This document shows, piece by piece, positions 54,933 through 63,272 of a stretch of DNA of 64,000 nucleotides. The notes beneath the pieces are model-generated. The model was not told where the DNA came from and did not search any database. It saw only the letters and a program-made list of their open reading frames with translations. The translations under genes and the position numbers were made by a program. This stretch comes from Levilactobacillus fujinensis (lineage in GTDB: Bacteria; Bacillota; Bacilli; Lactobacillales; Lactobacillaceae): NCBI RefSeq assembly GCF_003946335.1, contig NZ_RHNX01000007.1, forward strand, positions 1 to 64,000, given 5' to 3'. The number at the start of each line of letters is the position of its first letter. The stretch's first letter is position 1.

Positions 54933-55850
54933 CTAAGCTTTTGGGGTAGCTACCTTGTCAGACGTAACGAACTCGATACCCTTCGTCTTGGTCTTCAGTA
55001 GTAGAACATCATCGTAGCTTTGTTCGTAGTACAGGTAGTTACCGCTATTAGCCGCGCTAGGAGCGTCGAAGCCAACGAAGCTGTACTTTTGTGGTGCAAT
55101 TTGAACCCCGTTGTAGATTAAGAACATTTCGATTTGCTTAGCATCATCCACAGCCTTGGAGCCAACCGTAAAGTCGAACGCCGTCTGCATAAGGTCAGAT
55201 GGAACGACTACGATAGTCACATCATCAATGCTGTAGACTGTCCGTTGAACGTTGTTAGGGTCCTTAAGATTCAGTTCGCGGTTCATAGCTTCCGCACGCT
55301 TCAAGATGGCATTGTTCTTAGGAGTCAGGTACAGCACCCGGTTGTTTTGCGGAATCCGTTGTTCATCGAAGTTGACCATCATGTCATCGAAGGCAGACAG
55401 AATGTTCTTTTCATCGAGCGTATCAGTGTGCAGACCACCATCAGCGGCCGCTAACTTTTCTTGATATAGCTTGGAGAACATTTGACGGTCCATTTCAGGC
55501 ATCTTTTCGTCAAGGTTGAACTGTTTGGTGATATTAGCGATAGAGATAACCATGTTGGATTCATCCACATCGGATGGGTCAACCAGCGTGCTCCAGTAAC
55601 GTTCATTGGTCAGCTCGTAACTGTCCCAATCGTTAGAATAGTTTGCGTTTGGCTGTGTAATCGTTCGACGTGCTCGGTCTCGACGCCCTTCATCAATCGT
55701 CAGGCGAGGTACCTTGATATGCTTAGCACCGTCAAACTTGATAACGCTATTAGATGGAGAGTTCCACAGACTAGCTGAGAATAAGTGACCATCGTAGAAT
55801 GCTTGCTGAATAGCCTGTTGGTAAGCCTCAGCATAATTAATTGTTGCCAT
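54933..55850 (-). CDS. Major capsid protein
   Basis: 305 residues. Start MATINYAEAYQQAIQQAFYDGHLFSASLWNS-like region, then KHIKVPRLTIDEGRRDRARR and a closing FVTSDKVATPKA; this is the pattern of Firmicute HK97-fold capsids following a scaffold gene. Optimised codon use fits high expression. Confidence 0.9.
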   Translation of the reverse strand: MATINYAEAYQQAIQQAFYDGHLFSASLWNSPSNSVIKFDGAKHIKVPRLTIDEGRRDRARRTITQPNANYSNDWDSYELTNERYWSTLVDPSDVDESNMVISIANITKQFNLDEKMPEMDRQMFSKLYQEKLAAADGGLHTDTLDEKNILSAFDDMMVNFDEQRIPQNNRVLYLTPKNNAILKRAEAMNRELNLKDPNNVQRTVYSIDDVTIVVVPSDLMQTAFDFTVGSKAVDDAKQIEMFLIYNGVQIAPQKYSFVGFDAPSAANSGNYLYYEQSYDDVLLLKTKTKGIEFVTSDKVATPKA

Positions 55851-55870
55851 ATTTTATTTCCTTCTTTCTG

Positions 55871-56410
55871 CTATTTGAATGCATCAACTAGGGTTTGAAC
55901 TTGATTATTATCGTCAGAACCATTGCCACCCTTAGGCTCGTAGCCGGCCTTCTGTCCTTCATCGAACAAGTACCCGTCAGACTCCTTAAGTGCGCTGAGC
56001 TGGTCGTCTAGGCCTTCTAGCTTTCCTTCATCAGTGAACTTGACCTTATCCATATCAAGCAAACCTTCCACAGCCTTAGGATTGCGCACCTTGGCACCCG
56101 TCAGTGCCGCGGTCAGTGCCCCATTAAGCTTTGTTTGACTCAATTGAGCAGTCAGACTCTCGGTATCAGACTTGTACTTGTCTTGAAGGTCGGTCAGTTG
56201 CTTGGATAGGTCCTCATTGTCACCAGAATCCTTCTTGAGCGATTTGATATCCTTGTCACGGTCAGCAATCTGAGTGTGTAAACTTTCGTTCTCAGTCTGC
56301 AATTCAGTAAACTGTGACTTAGAGGTCTCCACATCCTTACCATGTTCAGCCATGATGGCGTCAACTTGTTCATCCGATAAGTCCAAACCCTTTAAAAATT
56401 CTCGTTTCAT
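55871..56410 (-). CDS. Scaffold protein
   Basis: About 179 residues, acidic and mostly coiled coil (about 30-100: ELQTENESLHTQIADRD, DLQDKYKSD). Start MKREFLKGLDLSDEQVDAIM is standard for phage minor structural GP20/scaffold proteins. ATG 56410 has AGAGG nine bases upstream; an ATG at 56419 is possible. It directs capsid assembly and is removed afterwards. Confidence 0.88.
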   Translation of the reverse strand: MKREFLKGLDLSDEQVDAIMAEHGKDVETSKSQFTELQTENESLHTQIADRDKDIKSLKKDSGDNEDLSKQLTDLQDKYKSDTESLTAQLSQTKLNGALTAALTGAKVRNPKAVEGLLDMDKVKFTDEGKLEGLDDQLSALKESDGYLFDEGQKAGYEPKGGNGSDDNNQVQTLVDAFK

Positions 56411-56541
56411 TTCAAACATCCTCTCTCGCTAGATTTACGAGGTGCGACCTCGATTGAGGCAAAACAAAAAGCAGTTTTACGTCATGCTGGGGACAAATCA
56501 GGGTATAAAAATAGCACTCAACATGTTCGTCGGGCGCTAGT

Positions 56542-56745
56542 CTACTTAGCTAAGCTATTTATATATTCTGTTTCAGTCATTGAATCAACATAATCTGAGT
56601 ACCAATCTAATTCCTCAGCACTCAGCTCATCAATCCATTTAGGATATTTACCGCTGTCATCTTCAAATTCAAAGCTAGGGAAATCAGTTAATTTAGTTTT
56701 ATGATGCATGTCTAGTATCCATCGTTTTCTATCCTCACTGATCAT
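56542..56745 (-). CDS. Small acidic protein paired with the MuF-JAB gene
   Basis: 67 residues, strongly acidic, rich in Asp, Glu and Trp (MISEDRKRWILDMHHK, PSFEFEDDSGKYPKWID). ATG 56745 has GGGGA six bases upstream, inside the last codons of the MuF gene, with a two-base gap. No known family. A small acidic gene next to a MuF protein with a variable C-terminus is the usual place for an immunity protein. A 120-base gap follows before the scaffold gene. Confidence 0.65.
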   Translation of the reverse strand: MISEDRKRWILDMHHKTKLTDFPSFEFEDDSGKYPKWIDELSAEELDWYSDYVDSMTETEYINSLAK

Positions 56746-56747
56746 GT

Positions 56748-58367
56748 TCAATCCCCTACCTTTCCAAATTTGAAATTATATTTATTAGAGAATTCAGTTA
56801 AGGCTATCTCTTGACTCTTGGTTTCATTATACCCTAATTTGATATTCTTTTTAATCAAATTGTTGTAACTACTATTAGCATTGACGGGCATCTTTATTTC
56901 TGGTTTCGTATACCAATAAATACTACCATCATGTCCAATAGTTAAGCCCATACTAACGGTGTGTTGCTTCGACTGTAATGACAAAGTAGCAATATCACTC
57001 AGTGATGGTGGGAATCCCGAGGGGTGATTATGAATTGAAACGTACTGTCCTTTACGTCCAGTCCTAAATGCGTCTTTAACTTGGCCGTTGTAAACGACCC
57101 CTTTAGTCTTTCTAGCCTGATTAGAAACAGCAATTGTCTTTCCGGTCTCACCATCAAGCAAGTAGTAGTCCTCAAACGGCGTCCCATTTCGATGTTGAAG
57201 CATGTGCCTAGCGACAGTGGTCACTGAATCGCTTATAGCTGTTGTTCTAGAATCACGCTTTAGTTTATCTGCAAATGCCTGACTGCGAACATAGTCCAGG
57301 TTAGCCCCATACTCACCAGAACTTGAAGCCATCTCGCGCTCACGAACGACTATCCGCTTCCATGCGTTGAACTTAACGTCCTTGACCATCTTACCTTTGC
57401 CAGTCTCAGGGTCTCGAGACCAACGCTCGGTCACATCAGGTAAATCTTTAATGTAAGGAACCGTCGTACAGCGACAACGAGCATGGATGAGTGGGTAATT
57501 AACACCGACAATTCGCTTATCTACTCTGAACACCTGACCGTCTAAACGTCCACAGATGTCACACGTATGGCTTTCAAGTGTAGCCATGTACTCATATTGT
57601 TCAATCTCATTTTCTTCATAACTCTGTGCGGTCGCCTCTTCGGCAACGTGTCCCATTTCAGAAACGACTAGCCTGTGAATGTCATTCCGCTTAACGTCTT
57701 GAAAACGAGCATGAAACATCTGAGTGACCTTTTGCGGGCTCCACCCAAGTACTGTACCTCGAAGAACGGTGTCCATTAGGTAACTCGGAAGCTCTTGCTG
57801 GTAATCCTTCCAGATACGCTTGGAAAAGTCTTTGCCATCTTTCCCCCATGGTTGAGAAACAGCTATCCACAGTTGTGCTTCATTGAAGTGAGCGAAGTTG
57901 GCGGTAAAAGCACCCTTTTGAGCTTGAATGTTGTAGGTAGTTCGCATGTAGGTGTCATCATACTGATCAGCTAATGCATCGCGCATAGTTTCGGTACGAT
58001 GATTGGCAAACGCTTGTGTTAATTGCCGCAACTGCTGCTCTAAGTCCTGCAAGCGAGCCACCCTGCTACGAAAATACTCCGCATCTAACTGCTCTTGATA
58101 ACCACCAGACTTGGCCCGCTCCTCAAATTGTTTGAGAGTGAGTTGCCAATGCTTTGTGTTGATGCCGGCCATGGCTTTCTTGGCCTCATCCTTGTCAATA
58201 CCCTTCGTGTTGGCATACCGAACGTACCATTTCTCCATCTCAGCATGTAACTCACGATACAGGCCATTAAGCTCCGGTTGCAACGCCTTCTCATAAGCTT
58301 CTGTCGACTTGATTTGCTTAGCCTTCGTCTGAAGGTGCCGGCGCTCCCAGTAACTAAGCTTCGTCAT
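56748..58367 (-). CDS. Phage minor head (MuF/SPP1 gp7-like) protein with C-terminal JAB-like domain
   Basis: About 539 residues. The N-terminal and middle part is a MuF head morphogenesis protein: FHARFQDVKRNDIHRLVVSE and the zinc-like CDICGRLDGQVF ... HARCRC motif (about 270-320). After residue 370 comes an unrelated domain containing SIHNHPSGFPPSLSDI (His449, His451, Asp461 counted from an in-frame GTG at 58376), which resembles the JAB/MPN metal site HxHP...D. It overlaps the portal end by 14 bases. This fits the MuF-toxin layout of temperate phages. Confidence 0.85.
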   Translation of the reverse strand: MTKLSYWERRHLQTKAKQIKSTEAYEKALQPELNGLYRELHAEMEKWYVRYANTKGIDKDEAKKAMAGINTKHWQLTLKQFEERAKSGGYQEQLDAEYFRSRVARLQDLEQQLRQLTQAFANHRTETMRDALADQYDDTYMRTTYNIQAQKGAFTANFAHFNEAQLWIAVSQPWGKDGKDFSKRIWKDYQQELPSYLMDTVLRGTVLGWSPQKVTQMFHARFQDVKRNDIHRLVVSEMGHVAEEATAQSYEENEIEQYEYMATLESHTCDICGRLDGQVFRVDKRIVGVNYPLIHARCRCTTVPYIKDLPDVTERWSRDPETGKGKMVKDVKFNAWKRIVVREREMASSSGEYGANLDYVRSQAFADKLKRDSRTTAISDSVTTVARHMLQHRNGTPFEDYYLLDGETGKTIAVSNQARKTKGVVYNGQVKDAFRTGRKGQYVSIHNHPSGFPPSLSDIATLSLQSKQHTVSMGLTIGHDGSIYWYTKPEIKMPVNANSSYNNLIKKNIKLGYNETKSQEIALTEFSNKYNFKFGKVGD

Positions 58368-58956
58368 CGTCCTCACCGCCTACGTCATTGAGAGCATCGG
58401 GGTTATCATAACCGTCACGCTTAACGATATCGTCTTGTCGGTCTTGCAGCTCCTGCTGTGGATCATCAACCAGCGGATTACCCTTGGCAACGGCCTCATC
58501 ACTAGTGTACTGAGCAAGTTGTGCCACAATTTGTGCTTGCTCGAGATCGTTCTGGATAGCTGTTCGAGTCCAGGTCTGTGTAATCTTTCGACCATCGGCG
58601 TCGAATACCCTGAGCCACGTCAGAATGGCCCGGACTAACTCAGTGAGAGCATCTCGGAAATAAGACTCAGTGATAGACGCCTTTAGTTCTAAGTGACCGT
58701 ATAGCGCACGAATGGCAGCACCTGAGGCGTTGCCAATTTCTTTAAAGTCCACTGGGTTAATTCCTTGAGCCTCAACAAATAGATCTGACTTAGTGACTTG
58801 CAGCAGGGAGTTGCGGGCTTCCACAGGAATGTCGATGGTCAGCTTATCGACACCTGACTTATCACCGGGGCCAACACTGTCCATCTTGATGGCGTGGTCC
58901 TCTTTGAGAGCCTTCATAAAGGTCGCCAGGTCTTCCCCACCATAGTTAGTCAGCAC
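58354..58956 (-). CDS. Portal protein, C-terminal fragment after an amber stop
   Basis: 200 codons from a GTG at 58956, in the same frame as the N-terminal fragment and separated from it only by the TAG at 58971-58969 and four codons. It carries the portal clip and crown part (NPVDFKEIGNASGAAIRAL, then a long helix and acidic tail). A weak AGG eight bases before GTG might allow restart. On its own it could not act as portal. Confidence 0.82.
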   Translation of the reverse strand: MLTNYGGEDLATFMKALKEDHAIKMDSVGPGDKSGVDKLTIDIPVEARNSLLQVTKSDLFVEAQGINPVDFKEIGNASGAAIRALYGHLELKASITESYFRDALTELVRAILTWLRVFDADGRKITQTWTRTAIQNDLEQAQIVAQLAQYTSDEAVAKGNPLVDDPQQELQDRQDDIVKRDGYDNPDALNDVGGEDDDEA

Positions 58957-58968
58957 CAGAATAACCTG

Positions 58969-59775
58969 CTAAATGTCGTCAACATCATTGACGAACCCGT
59001 TATAGACGTTGTCATACACATCAATTAGGCCTTTGTACTTCAACAAGTCTGGCCGCTGGTACTTATTCTTCGGGAAGGCAATGAATGGAATGCGCCCCAG
59101 CTGATGTTCCAGGACCGCTCCAGTTCCCGTCTCATCCCCACTCGTCACATCATAGAGTGTGAAGCGATCACCATACAACGATAGGTCGCTGTAGTCTGCC
59201 ATCTCCGATTTGAATACCGTCACGTCCTTGTCAGTCCAATACTCATGAACCTTGAAGTACTTGCCGGTATCAGGGTTAAGCTGCTTGTAGCTGCGTCGTA
59301 GGGCCAACAGCTTGCGGTCCAAATCGCTTGAGTAGATCGGCACCACTTGGTCAGGCGGCACAATACCATAGCGGAACTGACCGCTCTCGTCAATCCAGTA
59401 GTGTAGCCAAGCAACCCCTGCGTTGGCAGCGTCCACTACCATCTGGTTGAGTCGGAGGTTGAAGTTGTCTCCCAGTGCGTCCTTAATCTTGTCATTGAGT
59501 GTGTCGTTTTCTACGTCAATGGTTGGCGGCACAGTAGCAACGTATCCAGCTTCCTGGTCAACTAAGAGTTGATGGAAGTTACTTGATACGCGGTTATCTG
59601 CTCGGCGTAGCGGTTCATCCTTACCAGCTTCATTCAGTTTAGATTCACCGTTGTTGCGGTTGGTAATGTCGTTCTTGTTGAAGTAATAGTGTAGCGACTT
59701 ATCGAACTGATTGGCAAACTTAATCCGCCGTCCGTCAGTATTCTTGAGTAGTTGCTTCATCGTCTTTATTTCCAC
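58969..59775 (-). CDS. Portal protein, N-terminal fragment (SPP1-type)
   Basis: 268 residues of an SPP1/gp6-like portal: RADNRVSSNFHQLLVDQEAGY, DAANAGVAWLHYWIDE and FPKNKYQRPDLLKYKGLIDVYDN are characteristic. Full portals of this family have about 460-480 residues. The frame ends DVDDI-TAG where relatives are expected to run on with Q-Q-V. GTG 59775 is used because GGGAGG lies nine bases upstream. The portal forms the 12-fold DNA gate in the head. Confidence 0.85.
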   Translation of the reverse strand: MEIKTMKQLLKNTDGRRIKFANQFDKSLHYYFNKNDITNRNNGESKLNEAGKDEPLRRADNRVSSNFHQLLVDQEAGYVATVPPTIDVENDTLNDKIKDALGDNFNLRLNQMVVDAANAGVAWLHYWIDESGQFRYGIVPPDQVVPIYSSDLDRKLLALRRSYKQLNPDTGKYFKVHEYWTDKDVTVFKSEMADYSDLSLYGDRFTLYDVTSGDETGTGAVLEHQLGRIPFIAFPKNKYQRPDLLKYKGLIDVYDNVYNGFVNDVDDI

Positions 59776-61019
59776 GGTCTGAAACCTCCCTTCTTCATCA
59801 GTGATTCGAGTTCGTACCTGGTCTTATCAATGCTGTGATCGTTGCCATCAGGATAGCCAGCCTTGAAGTTGCCGTTAGGGTCACGGGCTAGTTCATAGCT
59901 AGTAAACTCTCTGGCAGTGTTGGGGCAACGAACGGGGTCAATAACAATCTCACGTAAGTCCTGTAGCCACTTAAAGCCATGCTCCCGGCTACCAGGCCCT
60001 TTGCGAGCACCAGCAACGTTCAGTCCATAGTCTCGGAACTCAGCGATGGTACGTGGCTCTGCAGAGTCAGCAGTGATTAAGCCGTTCATTGGATTAAGCT
60101 TCTTAATGGCTTCCACAGCTTCTCGGTTTGTCATGCCAACGCTATAGATTTCGTTAAACAAAAAGACCCGGCGTCTGGCCGCGTCCCAATATGCATCCCC
60201 ATAAGCCAGTGGATCGTGTGCAAACCCGAAGTCCATGCCGTGATAGATTTTATCGAAGTGACTAATCTCTTCATCAGTAATTTCTCGGATAGTGAGGTTG
60301 CTGAAGACTTCGGCGCCCGTCCCGGTAACCTCACCCAGATATTCATGAGCGTAGGCCTTTGGATTGTCCTTTTTGAGCTGTTCAGCATCGGCCAAGAATT
60401 CCTTGCCAAGCCAGCTTCTTGGTACTGACAAGTAATCAGATGTGTGTACCAAGGTGTCATTTCGTCGGCCTTGCTCCTCCCTAGCTTGGTTGACCCAAGA
60501 ATTGACTGAGGCCGGAGGATTGTAACTGTAGAAAGTAACGATATCTGAACCACCACGGTTCAATGACTGGTTTATATTCCGAATTTCTTTGAAGCCTTTA
60601 AAGTCAGCGACTTCTTCAAAGTGCTTAAACTTCGTGTAGCCATGCCGGAATTTCTGCGATTTAATCTTCTCTGGCTTATCAGCACCCTTGAAGCGAATCT
60701 GCTGACCAGTGGGGATGTAAGTTAGTTGCATTGGGCTCACCGAGTCTGCCCACAGATGAGAGACGCCCAAGGTATCAATCGCCCATAGGTACTGGTCATA
60801 TACCGATTCACGCAAGTTAGAAGCGTATCGCCGCATGACTACCGCGTTGGCGTCCGGGTCCTTCATGATGCCTAAGACTATTTCAAGCGAAATAAAAGAG
60901 GACTTGGTCGACCCACGTCCTCCTGATAGCCAGTAATTTGAATGTTGGCGGTGCTTGATGTCTTGATGCAATTGGTAGAAGCTTGGCGCCATTGAGTGAG
61001 CAAGACTGATTCTAGCCAT
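59766..61019 (-). CDS. terL: Terminase large subunit
   Basis: 417 residues. ATPase Walker A SGGRGSTKSS near residue 35 and a Walker-B-like stretch before VADFKG; the C-terminal nuclease has acidic residues in YHGMDFGFAHDP, NGLITADSAE and the closing DGNDHSIDKTRYEL. It cuts and pumps phage DNA into the head. ATG 61019 is preceded by GGAAGTGA; the open frame reaches 61067 only through the small subunit gene. PBSX XtmB type. Confidence 0.94.
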   Translation of the reverse strand: MARISLAHSMAPSFYQLHQDIKHRQHSNYWLSGGRGSTKSSFISLEIVLGIMKDPDANAVVMRRYASNLRESVYDQYLWAIDTLGVSHLWADSVSPMQLTYIPTGQQIRFKGADKPEKIKSQKFRHGYTKFKHFEEVADFKGFKEIRNINQSLNRGGSDIVTFYSYNPPASVNSWVNQAREEQGRRNDTLVHTSDYLSVPRSWLGKEFLADAEQLKKDNPKAYAHEYLGEVTGTGAEVFSNLTIREITDEEISHFDKIYHGMDFGFAHDPLAYGDAYWDAARRRVFLFNEIYSVGMTNREAVEAIKKLNPMNGLITADSAEPRTIAEFRDYGLNVAGARKGPGSREHGFKWLQDLREIVIDPVRCPNTAREFTSYELARDPNGNFKAGYPDGNDHSIDKTRYELESLMKKGGFRPWK

Positions 61020-61446
61020 CCTCATCACTTCCGGTGGGGATGTCATCTGCAATCTGCACGGGACCAACTGTTGCGGTTACATCACGCTTCTCCGTCCACA
61101 TAGCGTAACGCTTGCCGAGAAGTTCGGCCGCTTTAACCCGATCCTTGGCACCAACTTCCACATCGGTATAGATTCCCTTAGCAGTTGCCACTGACTCGGT
61201 TTCCTCACCACGCATGGTAGCGGTGAGGTATTCCAAAATTTCTTGCTGGTCAGCAATCTTCCCATCAGAAATCTCTTTCCGTCGTGATTCGATATAAGTA
61301 GCGATTGCAGGTTTTTGCAGGTTCTCGGCTCCAATTGAATGGGCACTTCGCTTTGCATAACCCGCTAATTCAGCGGCCTGCGTTGCATTGCCACTAATAA
61401 TATATTCGTCAGCAAATTTCTGCTGTTTTACTGTTAGTTTCTGCAT
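61012..61446 (-). CDS. terS: Terminase small subunit
   Basis: 144 residues of the XtmA family: LTVKQQKFADEYIISGNATQAAELAGY is the classic DNA-binding start, followed by a helical oligomerisation part. It recognises the packaging site. ATG 61446 has GAGGAGG nine bases upstream. Overlaps terL by eight bases. Confidence 0.94.
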   Translation of the reverse strand: MQKLTVKQQKFADEYIISGNATQAAELAGYAKRSAHSIGAENLQKPAIATYIESRRKEISDGKIADQQEILEYLTATMRGEETESVATAKGIYTDVEVGAKDRVKAAELLGKRYAMWTEKRDVTATVGPVQIADDIPTGSDEDG

Positions 61447-61463
61447 TTCGCAGACCTCCTCTA

Positions 61464-62228
61464 TCATTTACTTTTTGCCATAGCAATTTTGAACGTTTCA
61501 AGACCTGTTTGTGGGTCTAATTTAAATGCATGCCCGGTCATGCTTCCCAATGAAATATTCGTCCCCTTTTCGGGAACTGCATCCAACAGTGCAATTCTAA
61601 CTTCTCTCTGATACCTGTATTTATTCCTTTTTAAAAAAATAACATTTTCAGGAGTGTCCTGTAATTCCTGAAAGGTAATATTCTGAGGAGCTTTTTCATC
61701 ATAGTACCTAACGCTTCGTAGCTGTGCATGATAATTATGCGTCATTACTTCATCCAAACGTTTCATCAACCACTTTGCGTCAATAATTATCGGTACTCTA
61801 CTCTTATTGTTACTCAGCTTTTCTAGATCCTTAATAACATCAGGCTTAATAACAAATTCTCCTCGATCTGTCGCTTCATTGTAGGCATCAAGTTTGAAAT
61901 CATGTACAAAATCAAGATTAGCCATTGAAACGATTCCTTTTTCCTTCACCCATTCTGGCGTAACCTTTACCTGAACTTGAGGCCTGTTTTCCTCGGAATT
62001 GTTAAAGGATATCTTTTTACCATCTATGAGTAATGAATATCCTGGTTCCGTCATATCAAGATTGAGTACCCGACTTCCTTCGTAAGAATCCGCAATGGCA
62101 TCATTTCCGTCTTCCAGGTCAATAAAATACCCTAATTGCGAAAAATGGATTACACCTTTATCAACGAAATCATCCGCATATTCTTCATCGAAATACTTCA
62201 ATATACAACCTGCTCTATATTCCGCCAT
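61464..62228 (-). CDS. DUF2971-like protein inserted upstream of the terminase
   Basis: 254 residues. The N-terminus LKYFDEEYADDFVDKGVIHFSQLGYF and the C-terminal KYRYQREVRIALLD follow the DUF2971 pattern (start motif followed by a late K...E-x-R). AT-rich compared with the terminase genes. It has its own upstream spacer with a possible TATAAC -10, after a terminator. DUF2971 proteins are often found in mobile DNA and defence settings; the function is unknown. Confidence 0.65.
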   Translation of the reverse strand: MAEYRAGCILKYFDEEYADDFVDKGVIHFSQLGYFIDLEDGNDAIADSYEGSRVLNLDMTEPGYSLLIDGKKISFNNSEENRPQVQVKVTPEWVKEKGIVSMANLDFVHDFKLDAYNEATDRGEFVIKPDVIKDLEKLSNNKSRVPIIIDAKWLMKRLDEVMTHNYHAQLRSVRYYDEKAPQNITFQELQDTPENVIFLKRNKYRYQREVRIALLDAVPEKGTNISLGSMTGHAFKLDPQTGLETFKIAMAKSK

Positions 62229-62280
62229 AATTCACATTATTCTCCCTACTTAGTTATAGTCATCTATAATTAAGCATAAC

Positions 62281-62304
62281 AAAACCCCAGCATTACTGCT
62301 AGGG
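62281..62304 (-). terminator. Terminator after the tRNA-like genes
   Basis: CCCTAGCA and TGCTGGGG pair around GTAA on the minus strand, followed by TTTTG. It separates the tRNA-like pair from the DUF2971-like and terminase genes. Confidence 0.75.
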
Positions 62305-62334
62305 TCAGTCTGAAGGAGATGTATAGTGTTACAA

Positions 62335-62417
62335 ATCGGATAGACGGAATCGAACCGTCACCTTTTGGGTTCTTTTTATCACCGGCCACCCACGCTCTAC
62401 CATTAAGCTATACTCGA
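62335..62417 (-). tRNA. tRNA-like gene 1 with a 17-base anticodon loop
   Basis: 83 bases. Acceptor TCGAGTA/TATCCGA (one A-C mismatch, one G-U), TA linker, D-arm GCTTAATGGTAGAGC, and a perfect T-arm GACGGTTCGATTCCGTC. The anticodon stem TGGGT/ACCCA closes a 17-base loop instead of seven, so no anticodon can be assigned. Variable loop AAAGGT. It is either a decayed tRNA, a tRNA with an insertion, or a tRNA mimic. Confidence 0.6.
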
Positions 62418-62421
62418 TCAA

Positions 62422-62523
62422 CATCGCGGGTGAGAATTTGCACCTCACATATCCACACTGGAACACCCGCTGAATCGTGTTCGCTCTCGAACCGGGCACG
62501 TCTACCTATTCCGCCACCGCGAT
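62422..62523 (-). tRNA. tRNA-like gene 2 (class II, Leu-like) with an enlarged anticodon loop
   Basis: 102 bases. Perfect acceptor ATCGCGG/CCGCGAT, TG linker, Leu-type D-arm GCGGAATAGGTAGACGT, variable arm TCCA-GTG-TGGA, and T-arm stem GTGAG/CTCAC. The anticodon stem GCCCG/CGGGT encloses 23 bases, in which GTTCG-AGAG-CGAAC can form its own hairpin. Reading directly after the D-arm gives TTCGAGA (anticodon CGA), but that 5' stem strand has no 3' partner next to it. Five bases upstream of tRNA-like gene 1. Confidence 0.6.
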
Positions 62524-62566
62524 ACTTGAATCTATCTCACACTACTATAGTAACTCTTTAATTCGG

Positions 62567-63085
62567 CTATTTCTGGACACCTGTTCGGCGCGTTTTGGAC
62601 ATATCGTTAAACGCATCAATCCCAAAGATCATAATTGACAGGTCGTCAATCGCCTTGCGTTCGTCCCGACGAATGGTCTTTTCATCGACTTGATAGAAAT
62701 CGGCCAATTGCAATCGCGTCTGCTTACCGTCAATCAGATAGAGCTTCTTAATCACGCCATACCGACGCTGGTCTTCAAAAGTCCCAGCTGTACAAATCTC
62801 CCGGTACCGCGTAAGAATATTATTGACGAATTCCATCATTTCCTTGGACCGAACCCGATACCCAAGAAGTGAGTACAAACTCCGCTCATACTGTGACAAC
62901 GGCACATCTTCATCTACCTCTGGCAATTCGACCGTCAAGTGGTTCTCTAAGAGCTGGTAATGAGACAGCAGCGACTTCGTATTCCGCAACTCTTCCTCGG
63001 ACTCAATTTTAGAGAAGTTGTGTCCCCCGGTAATCAGTCCGTCTACAATCTTACCAATCGTTTCATCCGATAGTTCAATCGCCAT
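62567..63085 (-). CDS. ArpU family phage transcriptional regulator
   Basis: 172 residues. A C-terminal sigma-like helix-turn-helix (TRLQLADFYQVDEKTIRRDERKAIDDLS) after a helical N-terminus with PLSQYERSLYSLLGYRVRS, as in ArpU/RinA late activators that switch on the packaging and structural genes. It lies at the early/late boundary, where these activators belong. Confidence 0.85.
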   Translation of the reverse strand: MAIELSDETIGKIVDGLITGGHNFSKIESEEELRNTKSLLSHYQLLENHLTVELPEVDEDVPLSQYERSLYSLLGYRVRSKEMMEFVNNILTRYREICTAGTFEDQRRYGVIKKLYLIDGKQTRLQLADFYQVDEKTIRRDERKAIDDLSIMIFGIDAFNDMSKTRRTGVQK

Positions 63086-63272
63086 TCACAAGTACCTCCC
63101 TAATCACTGCATTACGTTCAGCAGTGGACAATCGATGGTAAGCTACCCGCACCGTATTGGGCCACCGTTGAAAGTGGTTGCTCATCCACATCATGGTTCG
63201 AATAATATCGCTACACTGATCATCGAAGACGGTTAGAAGGTAGCGGCGAAAAGTTCTCTGGTCAGTTGTCAT
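63075..63272 (-). CDS. Small phage protein
   Basis: 65 residues, basic, with RTFRRYLLTVFDDQCSD and AYHRLSTAERNAVIREV. Overlaps the ArpU gene start by 11 bases and the MazG-like gene end by 11, so it is co-translated with both. No family recognised. Confidence 0.65.
   Translation of the reverse strand: MTTDQRTFRRYLLTVFDDQCSDIIRTMMWMSNHFQRWPNTVRVAYHRLSTAERNAVIREVLVNGD

Noticed and set aside
62335-62523. The tRNA-like genes as amber suppressors for the portal stop
   Set aside because: Neither enlarged loop contains CTA in a place that could read UAG, and TAG is used as an ordinary stop in the same operon.
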